Source: Agaribacillus aureus
GTDB lineage: Bacteria > Bacteroidota > Bacteroidia > Cytophagales > Cyclobacteriaceae
DNA: 64,000 bases
NCBI GenBank assembly: GCA_030442055.1
Contig: JAUJEB010000005.1
Coordinates: forward strand, 1 to 64,000
Direction of reading: 5' to 3'
In this document: positions 1 to 6,842 of the stretch, in pieces
Position numbering within the stretch: the stretch's first letter is position 1
Layout of the letters: the number at the start of each line of letters is the position of its first letter
Program-made: the position numbers and the translations under genes
Notes under the pieces: model-generated
Seen by the model: the letters and a program-made list of their open reading frames with translations, nothing else
The model's database searches: none
What the model was told of the DNA's origin: nothing

Positions 1-61
1 GTATAAATCTATGGTTAAGATCTATTTTCGAAAAAGCTCACACCTACCTTAGCGTAGAAAG

Positions 62-85
62 AAAAAAGGGGAAAATCCCCTTTTT
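62..85. terminator. Rho-independent terminator of an upstream gene outside the window
   Basis: A hairpin with arms GGGGA and TCCCC and a three-A loop lies between a run of A and a run of five T, so it could work in either direction. No gene is complete before it, so it probably ends a gene that starts left of the window. Confidence 0.6.
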
Positions 86-97
86 CGACCTTTATTG

Positions 98-171
98 CTA
101 CTTGTCTCAGTTAACTTGACGGCTATGAGAATTTTCTACGTCCTTTTATCATTTTGGAACTGAGACGGTAG
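98..171. repeat. Imperfect inverted repeat, function unknown
   Basis: CTAC-TT-GTCTCAGTT at 98-112 is repeated in inverted form as AACTGAGAC-GG-TAG at 158-171; nine bases of each arm match perfectly and the outer CTAC/TAG ends also pair. The 45 bases between hold no gene. It could be a small MITE-like relic or a structured leader for the gene at 227. The rest of 1-226 holds only the terminator at 62-85. Confidence 0.4.
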
Positions 172-226
172 TTCCCATAAAAAGTAAAAAACTGAATGTG
201 ATTAGTGTAACAGAAAAAGTAATAAA

Positions 227-631
227 ATGAGGTTAGTTAAATTGATATTTTTATTTTCGATTATAGGAATTGCATTTTTTGACTGTTCTTATAGCCCGCT
301 TCAAAATAATTCAAGTGAATCAAAGAAAATTGACTCGGTAATGAATATATATTTTACTATTCTTGATAAAACACTTAAAGGCGAGGAGCATGAATATTAT
401 GATGATTGGATAGATGTACCAGAAGCAAGCAAGGTTTTATCTCTTTTATCTGGGATAGCTTCCAAATCGGATGGAACCTTTCTTGGTACTATTGATATTA
501 CAAGAGAGACATATGATGAATGGTTTGAGTGGTATAGAAACAACAAAAATGTTCTAATTTGGGAAGAGGATAAAAAAAGAGTTAATAGAAGGGATAAAAA
601 TGTCTTTTGGTTCGAGGATGAGGGAGATTAA
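227..631 (+). CDS. Small exported hypothetical protein
   Basis: This 134-residue protein is not recognised. Its first 20 residues form a hydrophobic signal peptide ending in FFDC, a weak match to a lipobox, so it may be a lipoprotein. The mature part is polar and rich in acidic and aromatic residues (several Trp and Tyr, such as EWFEWYRNN), with no catalytic motif. The ATG follows a 140 bp AT-rich leader containing an inverted repeat, and a strong terminator lies 80 bases after the stop, so it looks like a single-gene transcript. A real coding region is likely from the signal peptide and terminator. The function is unknown. Confidence 0.6.
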   Translation: MRLVKLIFLFSIIGIAFFDCSYSPLQNNSSESKKIDSVMNIYFTILDKTLKGEEHEYYDDWIDVPEASKVLSLLSGIASKSDGTFLGTIDITRETYDEWFEWYRNNKNVLIWEEDKKRVNRRDKNVFWFEDEGD

Positions 632-709
632 AAGCTTTTACTTAAAAAATTATGTTAGCGCCTAACCAAAAATTCTGGTAAGGTGGGAGTAGAATAATAA
701 AATGAAAAT

Positions 710-748
710 AAAAGGGCATGTGTCTTAGACTATGCCCTTTTATTTTTT
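710..748 (+). terminator. Rho-independent terminator after the small exported protein
   Basis: Perfect 10-base arms AAAAGGGCAT and ATGCCCTTTT surround a 12-base loop and are followed by ATTTTTT. The rest of 632-980 holds no gene; it has a short palindrome GGATT-TGC-AATCC at 764-776 and a GGTCAA/TTGACC pair at 778-807, which may be a small dispersed repeat. Confidence 0.8.
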
Positions 749-980
749 AAGGGTGGCTACGCAGGATTTGCAATCCGGGTCAATTAAATGAGAATCAAAT
801 TTTGACCTAGAAATTAAAAGCCCAGTCTAAATGATCGGTTTTTTTATTGAATCGATTTAACCAAACCTAACTACATATATCTTCAACTCATAATACAATT
901 CGTTTATAGTAAACTTTTTTAAAAACGGGCAGGGTAATCATGGATCATTGATAAGATAAATAGTATTTTAATTATGGCTG

Positions 981-2411
981 CTATACGGTAGCCGTTTTCC
1001 ATTTACCTCTGGTAAACATCCATAGTGTGAACAGGCCTACGGAAGTCTCAGAAATAAATACAGCCCAAAATACACCGGAGTGTCCCCAGTCAAGTAGCAA
1101 CGCCAACAGGTAAGCCAGCGGAATCTGGATAAGCCAGAAAAAGATCAGGTTGATCCACGTAGGTGTTTTGGTGTCTCCCGAACCATTGAATGCCTGTACG
1201 GAAACCATCCACCATCCGTAAATGAAATAGGAGTAGGAGAGTATCCTTACCCATTCCCCGCCAATCCGGATGACATTTTGATCATTAGTGAAAATGCTTA
1301 CCAGCGATTCATTGAAAAAAAAGTAGACAATCGAAACACCGATCAGGAAGATCATATTGTACAATCCGATCTTCCAAACTGACTGTTCCGCCCGTTCGGA
1401 ATTCCCGGCACCCAGGTTTTGACCGACGAGGGTGGCTGCCGCATTGGATAAACCCCAGGCAGGCATGAGGGTAAACATCATCAACCTGATGGTAATTGTG
1501 GCACCTGCTACAGCTTCACTTCCTATATCCGCCAGAATTCGCATCAAAAATATCCACGAGGTCATGGCCACTATCATTTGTCCAATCCCACCGAGTGAAG
1601 TGCGAAAAATATTGAGCATGATTTCGGATTCCAACCTTAGCTGGGAAAATTTGGCCTTGATGTGTTTTCCACCTTTTGCCAGGAGCCATAATTGCGTAGC
1701 AACTCCAATACCTCTTCCGGTGGTTGTGGCAATAGCCGCCCCTTCAATGCCAAAGGCAGGGATCGGGCCCCAACCAAAAATCAGCAAGGGATCCAGGATA
1801 ATATTGATTCCATTGGCGATCCAAAGTACTCTCATTGCAATTGCCGCATCACCGGCCCCTCTGAATATCGCATTAATGATAAAGAGGAGAAGAATAATAG
1901 CATTGCCTCCTAACATCCATTGTGTATAGTGATAGCCATTTGATATGCTCCATTCATCGCCGCCCATCAACGCCAACAATTCTTTGGCAAAGAAGATACC
2001 GGCAAGGGCAAAAGGAATTGAAATAAAAACGGCGAGCAAGATGGACTGAATAGCGGACTTTGCCGCCGCCTCCTTGTTTTTTTCTCCTATCCTTCGCGCT
2101 ACAATTGCTGTAACGGCCATAGATAGCCCCATCGCCACTGAATAAAGCAGAAATAAATATGTTTCTGTCAGGCCTACCGTTGCTACAGCCGAAGGACCTA
2201 ATTTCCCCACAAAGTAGATATCCACTACGGCAAATGTGGATTCCATAACGAGCTCGAGGATCATAGGTACTGCCAAAAGAAAGATAGCCTTCCTCAGGCC
2301 AATACTGGTGTAGTCGGCATCCGTACCGCGAATGGCGTCTTTCAGCGCTTCCCAAACAGAACTTTTAGGTGTTGATATCGCCTGATCCGTAGTTGCTGTT
2401 TCATTTTCCAT
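981..2411 (-). CDS. MATE family efflux transporter
   Basis: This is a 476-residue inner-membrane exporter of the multi-antimicrobial extrusion family, expected to push cationic drugs or metabolites out using a Na+ or H+ gradient. After a 40-residue polar N-terminus the protein has about 12 hydrophobic segments in two homologous halves. The family's usual early VDIYFVGKLGPSAVA segment and an internal FRGAGDA motif are visible, as is the late FNGSGDTKTPTW segment that mirrors it. Length is normal. It is monocistronic: 175 bases separate its ATG from the DoxX operon, which runs in the same direction. No regulator is adjacent, and the substrate cannot be predicted. Confidence 0.93.
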   Translation of the reverse strand: MENETATTDQAISTPKSSVWEALKDAIRGTDADYTSIGLRKAIFLLAVPMILELVMESTFAVVDIYFVGKLGPSAVATVGLTETYLFLLYSVAMGLSMAVTAIVARRIGEKNKEAAAKSAIQSILLAVFISIPFALAGIFFAKELLALMGGDEWSISNGYHYTQWMLGGNAIILLLFIINAIFRGAGDAAIAMRVLWIANGINIILDPLLIFGWGPIPAFGIEGAAIATTTGRGIGVATQLWLLAKGGKHIKAKFSQLRLESEIMLNIFRTSLGGIGQMIVAMTSWIFLMRILADIGSEAVAGATITIRLMMFTLMPAWGLSNAAATLVGQNLGAGNSERAEQSVWKIGLYNMIFLIGVSIVYFFFNESLVSIFTNDQNVIRIGGEWVRILSYSYFIYGWWMVSVQAFNGSGDTKTPTWINLIFFWLIQIPLAYLLALLLDWGHSGVFWAVFISETSVGLFTLWMFTRGKWKTATV

Positions 2412-2586
2412 ATTTTGGCGAAGTTTTAGGTTTTATTGTTAGTTTGTAAGTTATCATTAAAAGATTTTCTAAAGGTGTTGATACGTTATTTTTCGCGATG
2501 GTAATTTCAAAATTAAACTTCTTTGTGACAACCCTGTGTCACCGGATCTGAAAAAAATCACCGGGAATTATCAGCTGTGTTATGCA

Positions 2587-2964
2587 TCATCTGCTTACGA
2601 TCAAACCCGTATAATAACTTCTATTTACGTAAGCCAGAAATAAAGTTGCTATAAATACAAATAATGCCATTGGTAACCCTTCCGGCGCCAGAAAAATATG
2701 CACACATAGGATGTTGACCACTATTGAAAAAATAACGAGGACAGCTAAAGGAACAAAACGCCCTACAATAAATGCAATCCCACAAATCAGCTCAATGGCT
2801 TTAACCAGCGGCAATAAGTAGCCAGATGCGGTCAGGCCATCATTGAAAGTTTTCATGTCTCCTGTCAATTCCGGCTGAGGAACCAGCTTAAAAAAGTAAG
2901 CGACTGATGCGAAGACAAAGAGCGCTCCAAGGAGCATGCGAATAATGATTGTTGCGATTTTCAT
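2587..2964 (-). CDS. DoxX family membrane protein
   Basis: A 125-residue protein with four predicted membrane helices (about residues 5-25, 48-68, 72-95 and 99-118) and the DoxX-type segment around residues 47-68 (LLPLVKAIELICGIAFIVGRF). DoxX-like proteins are small inner-membrane proteins of mostly unknown biochemical role, often linked to redox or thiol stress. Its ATG overlaps the TGA of the SRPBCC remnant upstream (ATGA), so it is translationally coupled and is the last gene of an ArsR-controlled operon. The gene itself is intact, although the two genes between it and the regulator are broken. Confidence 0.88.
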   Translation of the reverse strand: MKIATIIIRMLLGALFVFASVAYFFKLVPQPELTGDMKTFNDGLTASGYLLPLVKAIELICGIAFIVGRFVPLAVLVIFSIVVNILCVHIFLAPEGLPMALFVFIATLFLAYVNRSYYTGLIVSR

Positions 2965-3250
2965 AATGCTGTTTTGCTATTTAATGTTGAAAGATATTTT
3001 GATAACCTATCCATATTTTGTTGTAGTTCCACATCAGCTTCGAAGATTTCTACAATCTGCCTGAGCTGTTCCTCCGATTCAAAAAGCTGTGTCATTTCAA
3101 TGAAGGTTTTACCGGCTTCTGCTTTAAACATTGCTTTATCAGGTCCGGCCCGGTCCAGGCTCTCCAAACCAGATCAGCAGGAGCGTCAAACAATCGGGTG
3201 ATGGATAGTTCACGTCCGTTTTTAGTGATGGTAGTTTCGCTCTTGTTCAT
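2961..3250 (-). pseudogene. SRPBCC (AHSA1-like) gene with internal deletion and frameshift
   Basis: Reading from the ATG at 3250, the first ~40 residues match the N-terminus of AHSA1-type SRPBCC proteins (ITRLFDAPADLVWRAW, then GPDLIKQ). The sequence then jumps to another frame whose 55 residues match the family's C-terminus (GKTFIEMTQLFESEEQLRQI to QNMDRLSKYLSTL). Normal members have about 150 residues, so roughly 60-70 from the middle beta-sheet and the frame between are missing. In the original frame the product stops after about 52 residues. The C-terminal frame could start at TTG 3167. The 3' end still overlaps doxX by four bases, as in an intact operon. Loss of function is inferred. Confidence 0.75.
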
Positions 3251-3298
3251 TTCTTTTACATTAAGTGATTAAAATCCATTGGCTAACAATTCATTCCC

Positions 3299-3444
3299 CG
3301 TCATTGTGAAGAAAGGGAGGGCCACAGCGTAGGTTCTGAAACAATCCACTGGCTTACCCTACTGCCCTTTGCCGGATACCTGCCTTGCCGCTTAAGGATT
3401 GCTTCATAACCTGCCCAATAGCCAGCGCATTATTCGCAATGACG
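3299..3444. repeat. REP/MITE-like palindromic element
   Basis: The ends are inverted copies: CGTCATTGTGAA (3299-3310) and TTCGCAATGACG (3433-3444), with one mismatch. A second inner pair is GAAACAATCC (3338-3347) and GGATTGCTTC (3396-3405), also with one mismatch. Ends of the form CGTCATTGCGA with inner GAAGCAATCC are a familiar dispersed palindromic repeat in Bacteroidota and other bacteria. It contains no gene, is more GC-rich than its flanks, and sits between the two damaged SRPBCC genes. Confidence 0.75.
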
Positions 3445-3522
3445 GTTGATGACAGAAGGGTTAGGTGTAATGAGAAGTTTTGTCGTCAGAATCGTAAATG
3501 TTCGATTCGCTTTCCATAAAAT

Positions 3523-3718
3523 CTACAGTTTTTTTAATACCTCATCAAGATTTTCATAAGCAGCAGTCAATCCTTCTTTCATGCCCATTTGGATTACTTG
3601 TTGAAGATGATCTTCAGATTCATACTCGGTAATTAAGTTCACAATGGTTTCACCTAACGCTTCGCTAAATTTATTTGTAAAATTTGTTTTGATCGGTAGT
3701 AATGTTTGTTTTGCTCAT
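3523..3718 (-). pseudogene. Second SRPBCC (AHSA1-like) gene with internal deletion
   Basis: The ATG at 3718 overlaps the stop of the ArsR gene (TAATG). In frame it reads MSKTNITTDQNKFYK and stops. One frame over, starting within the same bases, 50 residues match the C-terminus of SRPBCC proteins (NKFSEALGETIVNLITEYES, then HLQQVIQMGMKEGLTAAYEN and LDEVLKKL) and end at TAG 3523. Only about 13 N-terminal residues and the final ~50 remain of a normal ~160, and the two parts are in different frames. This matches a large internal deletion. The coupling to arsR is the standard ArsR-SRPBCC arrangement, which supports the assignment. Confidence 0.72.
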
Positions 3719-4044
3719 TATGGCTTATCTTTTTTGTTTTTCATTTTCATTAACAGGCTGTCCAGTTGATTAAAGCGGCCTTCCCACATTTCTCTAAATG
3801 GCTCCAGCCAGTCCTGAACCTCTATCAATTTTTTTGGTTGTAGTTCACAGTATCGCTCACGACCCTGCTGATTAATGACGACGAGTCCACATTCCTGCAA
3901 AAACTTAATGTGTTGTGAAATTGCCGGCCTGCTCATGTCAAAATTCTCAGCTATCGCATTTAAATTAAGCGACTTATGTGTAATCATATTAAGTATGTCC
4001 CGCCTTGTTGGATCTGCTATGGCCTGAAATACATCTCTTCTCAT
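3718..4044 (-). CDS. ArsR/SmtB family transcriptional repressor
   Basis: A 108-residue winged-helix regulator beginning MRRDVFQAIADPTRRDIL, the standard start of the SRPBCC-linked ArsR group. The helix-turn-helix is around residues 30-52 (LNAIAENFDMSRPAISQHIK) and the beta-wing around 58-75. There are no metal-binding Cys clusters, so it is probably not metal-responsive. A longer form beginning at 4074 is possible, but those codons run into an operator-like palindrome, so ATG 4044 is preferred. The stop overlaps the next ATG (TAATG), giving an operon with the SRPBCC remnants and DoxX. Two palindromes just upstream suggest autorepression. Confidence 0.9.
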   Translation of the reverse strand: MRRDVFQAIADPTRRDILNMITHKSLNLNAIAENFDMSRPAISQHIKFLQECGLVVINQQGRERYCELQPKKLIEVQDWLEPFREMWEGRFNQLDSLLMKMKNKKDKP

Positions 4045-4062
4045 AACTTTCGCGATTAATAT

Positions 4063-4105
4063 GTAAGTATTCACTTACAAATAAAAGCGTAAGTAATCAC
4101 TTACG
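4063..4105. promoter_or_regulatory. Two tandem operators for the ArsR repressor
   Basis: Two near-identical palindromes stand directly before the arsR start: GTAAGT-ATTC-ACTTAC (4063-4078) and CGTAAGT-AATC-ACTTACG (4088-4105). Both have perfect arms and a four-base spacer, with centres 26 bases apart (about 2.5 helical turns). ArsR-family dimers bind such 12-2-12 or short inverted repeats, so these are likely autoregulatory sites. That the repressor acts here is inferred. Confidence 0.8.
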
Positions 4106-4183
4106 CAAATTTTATTGAAATTTTTTTAAAAGAACATTCAGAGAAATAAATATAATAGACCGGGGATTACTTGTAGGAAAAAA

Positions 4184-4528
4184 TCAATTGACCTCTGATT
4201 GACGTTTCTTAGCCAGCAAGTCAAGATAAAAATTAAAGGCTTGCTCCAGAAGTTCTTTATCATTTTCAGGATTGACATTTTCAAGAAGCCTGGTCTGACA
4301 GGCAAAATACCATTCCATGAATTCATCAGTAAGATCATTACCAAAACCCATCATAGCCAAAATTAATCCACTGAAGTCCAGATAGCCTGCGTGGGTATCA
4401 ATTTCCTTATCATTCAGGTCATTAATAAATTTTGCGTTTTTCAATTCTGATTTGATCAGAAATATTGCAAGCTCTACTTTTGGCGGGAGATTGATTAATC
4501 CTAAGTTTTCAGGGACTGGAATTTTCAT
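4184..4528 (-). CDS. Hypothetical protein, second gene of an unknown pair
   Basis: This 114-residue protein (starting MKIPVPENLGLINLPPKVEL) is not recognised. It is soluble, mostly helical by composition, acidic, and has no signal peptide or obvious catalytic motif; a conspicuous segment is GYLDFSGLILAMMGFGNDLTD in the middle. An upstream extension to 4618 is open but gives an arginine-rich, unlikely N-terminus, so ATG 4528 is chosen. It follows the gene ending at 4542 by 13 bases in the same direction, so the two are probably co-transcribed. Together they are divergent from an XRE regulator. Confidence 0.5.
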   Translation of the reverse strand: MKIPVPENLGLINLPPKVELAIFLIKSELKNAKFINDLNDKEIDTHAGYLDFSGLILAMMGFGNDLTDEFMEWYFACQTRLLENVNPENDKELLEQAFNFYLDLLAKKRQSEVN

Positions 4529-4541
4529 GACTTTTAAGTAT

Positions 4542-4811
4542 TTATTTTGGCGCTTTGTTATCAGATATCGAGGTTTTATCCCGGGATAGCGATTCCTCCT
4601 CCTCCACCAGATAGCCAAGCAATTTGTAAACAGACCTAATATGATTGATCAATTCCTGGTTGGATTTATTAATTTTAATTTGCCTTAGCACACCCATAAT
4701 TCCGTTTTTGTAGTCCTGCAATTCCTCAATTCCCGAAAATGGGATTGCGAGTTTTAGTCGATTTTCTTTTTCATTATATTTTTTCACGACATTTGTAATT
4801 AGGTGTAACAA
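4542..4811 (-). CDS. Hypothetical protein, first gene of an unknown pair
   Basis: This small polar protein of up to 89 residues is not recognised. Its sequence suggests helices (KSNQELINHIRSVYKLLGYL) and a charged tail with EEEE. The start is uncertain: the frame opens at TTG 4811, with a GTG eight codons later and no in-frame ATG near. It precedes the gene at 4184-4528 by 13 bases. The pair and the divergent XRE gene at 5175 share a 360-base intergenic region with palindromes, suggesting one regulated cassette. Confidence 0.4.
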   Translation of the reverse strand: MLHLITNVVKKYNEKENRLKLAIPFSGIEELQDYKNGIMGVLRQIKINKSNQELINHIRSVYKLLGYLVEEEESLSRDKTSISDNKAPK

Positions 4812-5118
4812 TTGAGAAGTTGTGTTTTATCATTTCGCTGGTTGTGGACTAAAAAACAATATTGATATCGGCTAAAATATGATGTACCTGGTTGTTACAA
4901 TGGCAGGTGGAAAGTAGTACCATGTAGTACTGTATCTCTGCACCTCTGTTTAAACTCCTTTTAAAATCACAGATTCTTAAAGCAGGTCAGTTACCATCAT
5001 ACAAAAAATAGTTATCCAGCGATGTTGCCAGATTTTACCATAAAAATTGGTTTCCTTTCAGCTGGTCCAAATAAGATACCATTTGGCGATAATTGATGTG
5101 AATATAATGAATAATTCC

Positions 5119-5142
5119 AAATAGAGCAAATCTGCTCTATTT
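5119..5142. promoter_or_regulatory. Palindromic operator upstream of the XRE regulator
   Basis: A perfect inverted repeat with 10-base arms AAATAGAGCA and TGCTCTATTT and a four-base spacer AATC ends 32 bases before the XRE start. No T-run follows on either strand, so it fits an operator rather than a terminator. The rest of 4812-5174 holds no gene; there is a direct repeat GTAGTAC about 4916-4929 and a CCAAAT/ATTTGG pair at 5067-5086. Confidence 0.65.
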
Positions 5143-5174
5143 ATCTAACAGAAAAAATTTGATTTTCGTTTCTA

Positions 5175-5390
5175 TTGGAAATAGATATAAAAATACCGTT
5201 TGGCAAAAAAGTCCGGGAAATAAGGCTAAAGAGGCAATTGACACAACTGGATTTGGCCACTAAACTAAAAACTGAACCTAGCCAAGTTGGTCGAATTGAA
5301 CGGGCAGAAATTTCAACCAGTGTCAGCTATGCGGGTAAAATAGCTAACGCACTTGAGGTACCGGTTAAAGATCTTTTTGATTTTGATTAA
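5175..5390 (+). CDS. XRE family helix-turn-helix regulator
   Basis: A 71-residue single-domain Cro/C1-type DNA-binding protein. The five-helix HTH_3 core spans residues 9-67, with recognition region LTQLDLATKLKTEPSQVGRIER and the closing ISTSVSYAGKIANALEVPVKDLFDF typical of the family. The frame has a stop shortly upstream and no ATG, so TTG 5175 is the likely start. It is divergent from two unknown small genes and is preceded by a strong palindrome. Solitary XRE proteins of this size often autoregulate and control the neighbouring cassette. A toxin-antitoxin role is possible but unsupported. Confidence 0.85.
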   Translation: MEIDIKIPFGKKVREIRLKRQLTQLDLATKLKTEPSQVGRIERAEISTSVSYAGKIANALEVPVKDLFDFD

Positions 5391-5549
5391 AAGAGTAAGC
5401 GTTGTACTTAATAATGATAAATATTAGGCGTGAAAAGGATTTTCTAAACCTTTATATTTTTTAGAAACCAAACCCAGCATTTGTGATGCGGATTAATAGC
5501 CCCTCCACTACCAACCACCATCCTTTACACTTCAATATCATCTATTGAT

Positions 5550-6284
5550 TTAATTTTTAAACATCGCAATCGTATAATCCAGTAATTCCTGGCCGCCGGC
5601 TTTTCCGTGTCCCGGAATTATTATTGTTGCATCGCTGTATTTTGTTTTTACTTTTTCAACGGTCTTTGACCAGTCATTGACGTTAGCATCTCCCAAATAT
5701 CCCTTACCTGCGCCATTGGCCTTGATCAGGCATCCGCCAAATAGCACTTTTTCGCTAGGAAAGTAGCCTACGATATTATCCTTTGTGTGTCCTTCCCCTA
5801 AGTGTTCATTGATAACTTTCTTATTACCAACCTTTATTTCAAGATAACTATCAAATCCGTTTTGTGGTAATGTGACCTTGTCAGATTTTGCCAAATCAAT
5901 TGTGGATTTATTGGCATAGGAAGGAATATTTCTTTTGTGGAATTCCTTGATACCTCCTAAGCAGTCACCATGAAAATGTGTGATGACCACCGCTTTTATC
6001 TGGCAATTAGCTCGCTTTTCGATCCAGGTTATTAATTCCATTGATGCGGTGTCATCTCCCGGTGTATCAAAAACAACGGCTTCCCCGTTGTCGATAACCA
6101 CCATGCCATTGCACGGTACCCTTCCATAGCTTTCAGTATTCAAATAGGAAATATGCATAAAGCTATTAGCCGTCAGTTTGTCAATGCGCAGTGTTTCCGT
6201 TTTGTACACATTTTTGTTATCCTGGGCTTTGCTGTTAATAACTAAAATCGATAATGCTATCAATGCATATATTTTGAACTTCAT
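5550..6284 (-). CDS. Subclass B1 metallo-beta-lactamase
   Basis: A 244-residue periplasmic zinc hydrolase with a signal peptide (residues 1-20, ending NSKAQ). All subclass B1 zinc ligands are in place: His103, His105 and Asp107 in THFHGDCLGG, His166 in GEGHTKDN, Cys185 in GGCLIK and His226 in IPGHG. Lys188 three residues after the cysteine is the substrate-carboxylate-binding lysine of B1 enzymes, and YLGDANVNDW matches the conserved loop carrying the active-site Asn. Length is normal. B1 enzymes hydrolyse most beta-lactams, including carbapenems, but activity here is predicted only. It appears monocistronic with no regulator, integron or IS beside it, so it looks like a resident chromosomal gene. 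Confidence 0.9.
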   Translation of the reverse strand: MKFKIYALIALSILVINSKAQDNKNVYKTETLRIDKLTANSFMHISYLNTESYGRVPCNGMVVIDNGEAVVFDTPGDDTASMELITWIEKRANCQIKAVVITHFHGDCLGGIKEFHKRNIPSYANKSTIDLAKSDKVTLPQNGFDSYLEIKVGNKKVINEHLGEGHTKDNIVGYFPSEKVLFGGCLIKANGAGKGYLGDANVNDWSKTVEKVKTKYSDATIIIPGHGKAGGQELLDYTIAMFKN

Positions 6285-6328
6285 GTGGTTTTTTATTGAC
6301 TACAACGATACCCTGATTGCAGTAGTGT

Positions 6329-6439
6329 GTGAAAACAATTTTAAAAGAAAGGAAAGATAATAAAAAACGTCCCCTATTCAATTTCGACTATGAATTTGCA
6401 CCGGAAAATGCTGATTATATTAAGAATTTGTTAATTTAA
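6329..6439 (+). CDS. Possible 36-residue protein or gene remnant
   Basis: A short open frame with a GTG start runs divergently from the beta-lactamase gene. Its last part reads KKRPLFNFDYEFAPENADYI then KNLLI and stop, which looks protein-like rather than random. It may be a tiny gene or the surviving C-terminus of a lost one. No homologue is recognised. Confidence 0.25.
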   Translation: MKTILKERKDNKKRPLFNFDYEFAPENADYIKNLLI

Positions 6440-6842
6440 GCGAATGAAATATCAGCCCGGTGGTGAGATTCAGTACATAATGGTATGCCACCTGGAGCCA
6501 AAATAAAATGATATGATACGTTACTGAAGTATTGCAGGCTTTGAGGTTATTATTGGAATTGAATTGATAGCACAGGAAGAATCTGGACATTTCAACAACC
6601 AGGTAGATGACGGTCATATGGTGTCTTAAACTTTTCGAGTAAAGGATATTACGTAGTTGAAAGAAATTTTATATTGTTATAGTTAGCGGTTATTCAATAA
6701 ATTTGCTGGAATTGCTATGGTTTGGCACCTGCAAAATATTCGTCGTTTTGAGTTTTTCAACCAGATACCTCATTGGTTAAAAACGCTATCCTGCTTCAGG
6801 CGCTTTTATCTAAAGATTGCGAATCGTGAATTTTAAGGAAAT
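6440..6842. other. Gene-free stretch before the sensor kinase
   Basis: About 400 bases with no convincing gene on either strand. A 65-residue frame on the minus strand (6420-6617) is low-complexity hydrophobic and unconvincing. It presumably includes the promoter of the sensor kinase at 6843, but no clear -33/-7 pair was found. Confidence 0.4.

Noticed and set aside
6420-6617. 65-codon minus-strand frame before the sensor kinase.
   Set aside because: Low-complexity hydrophobic composition, no promoter or neighbour support.
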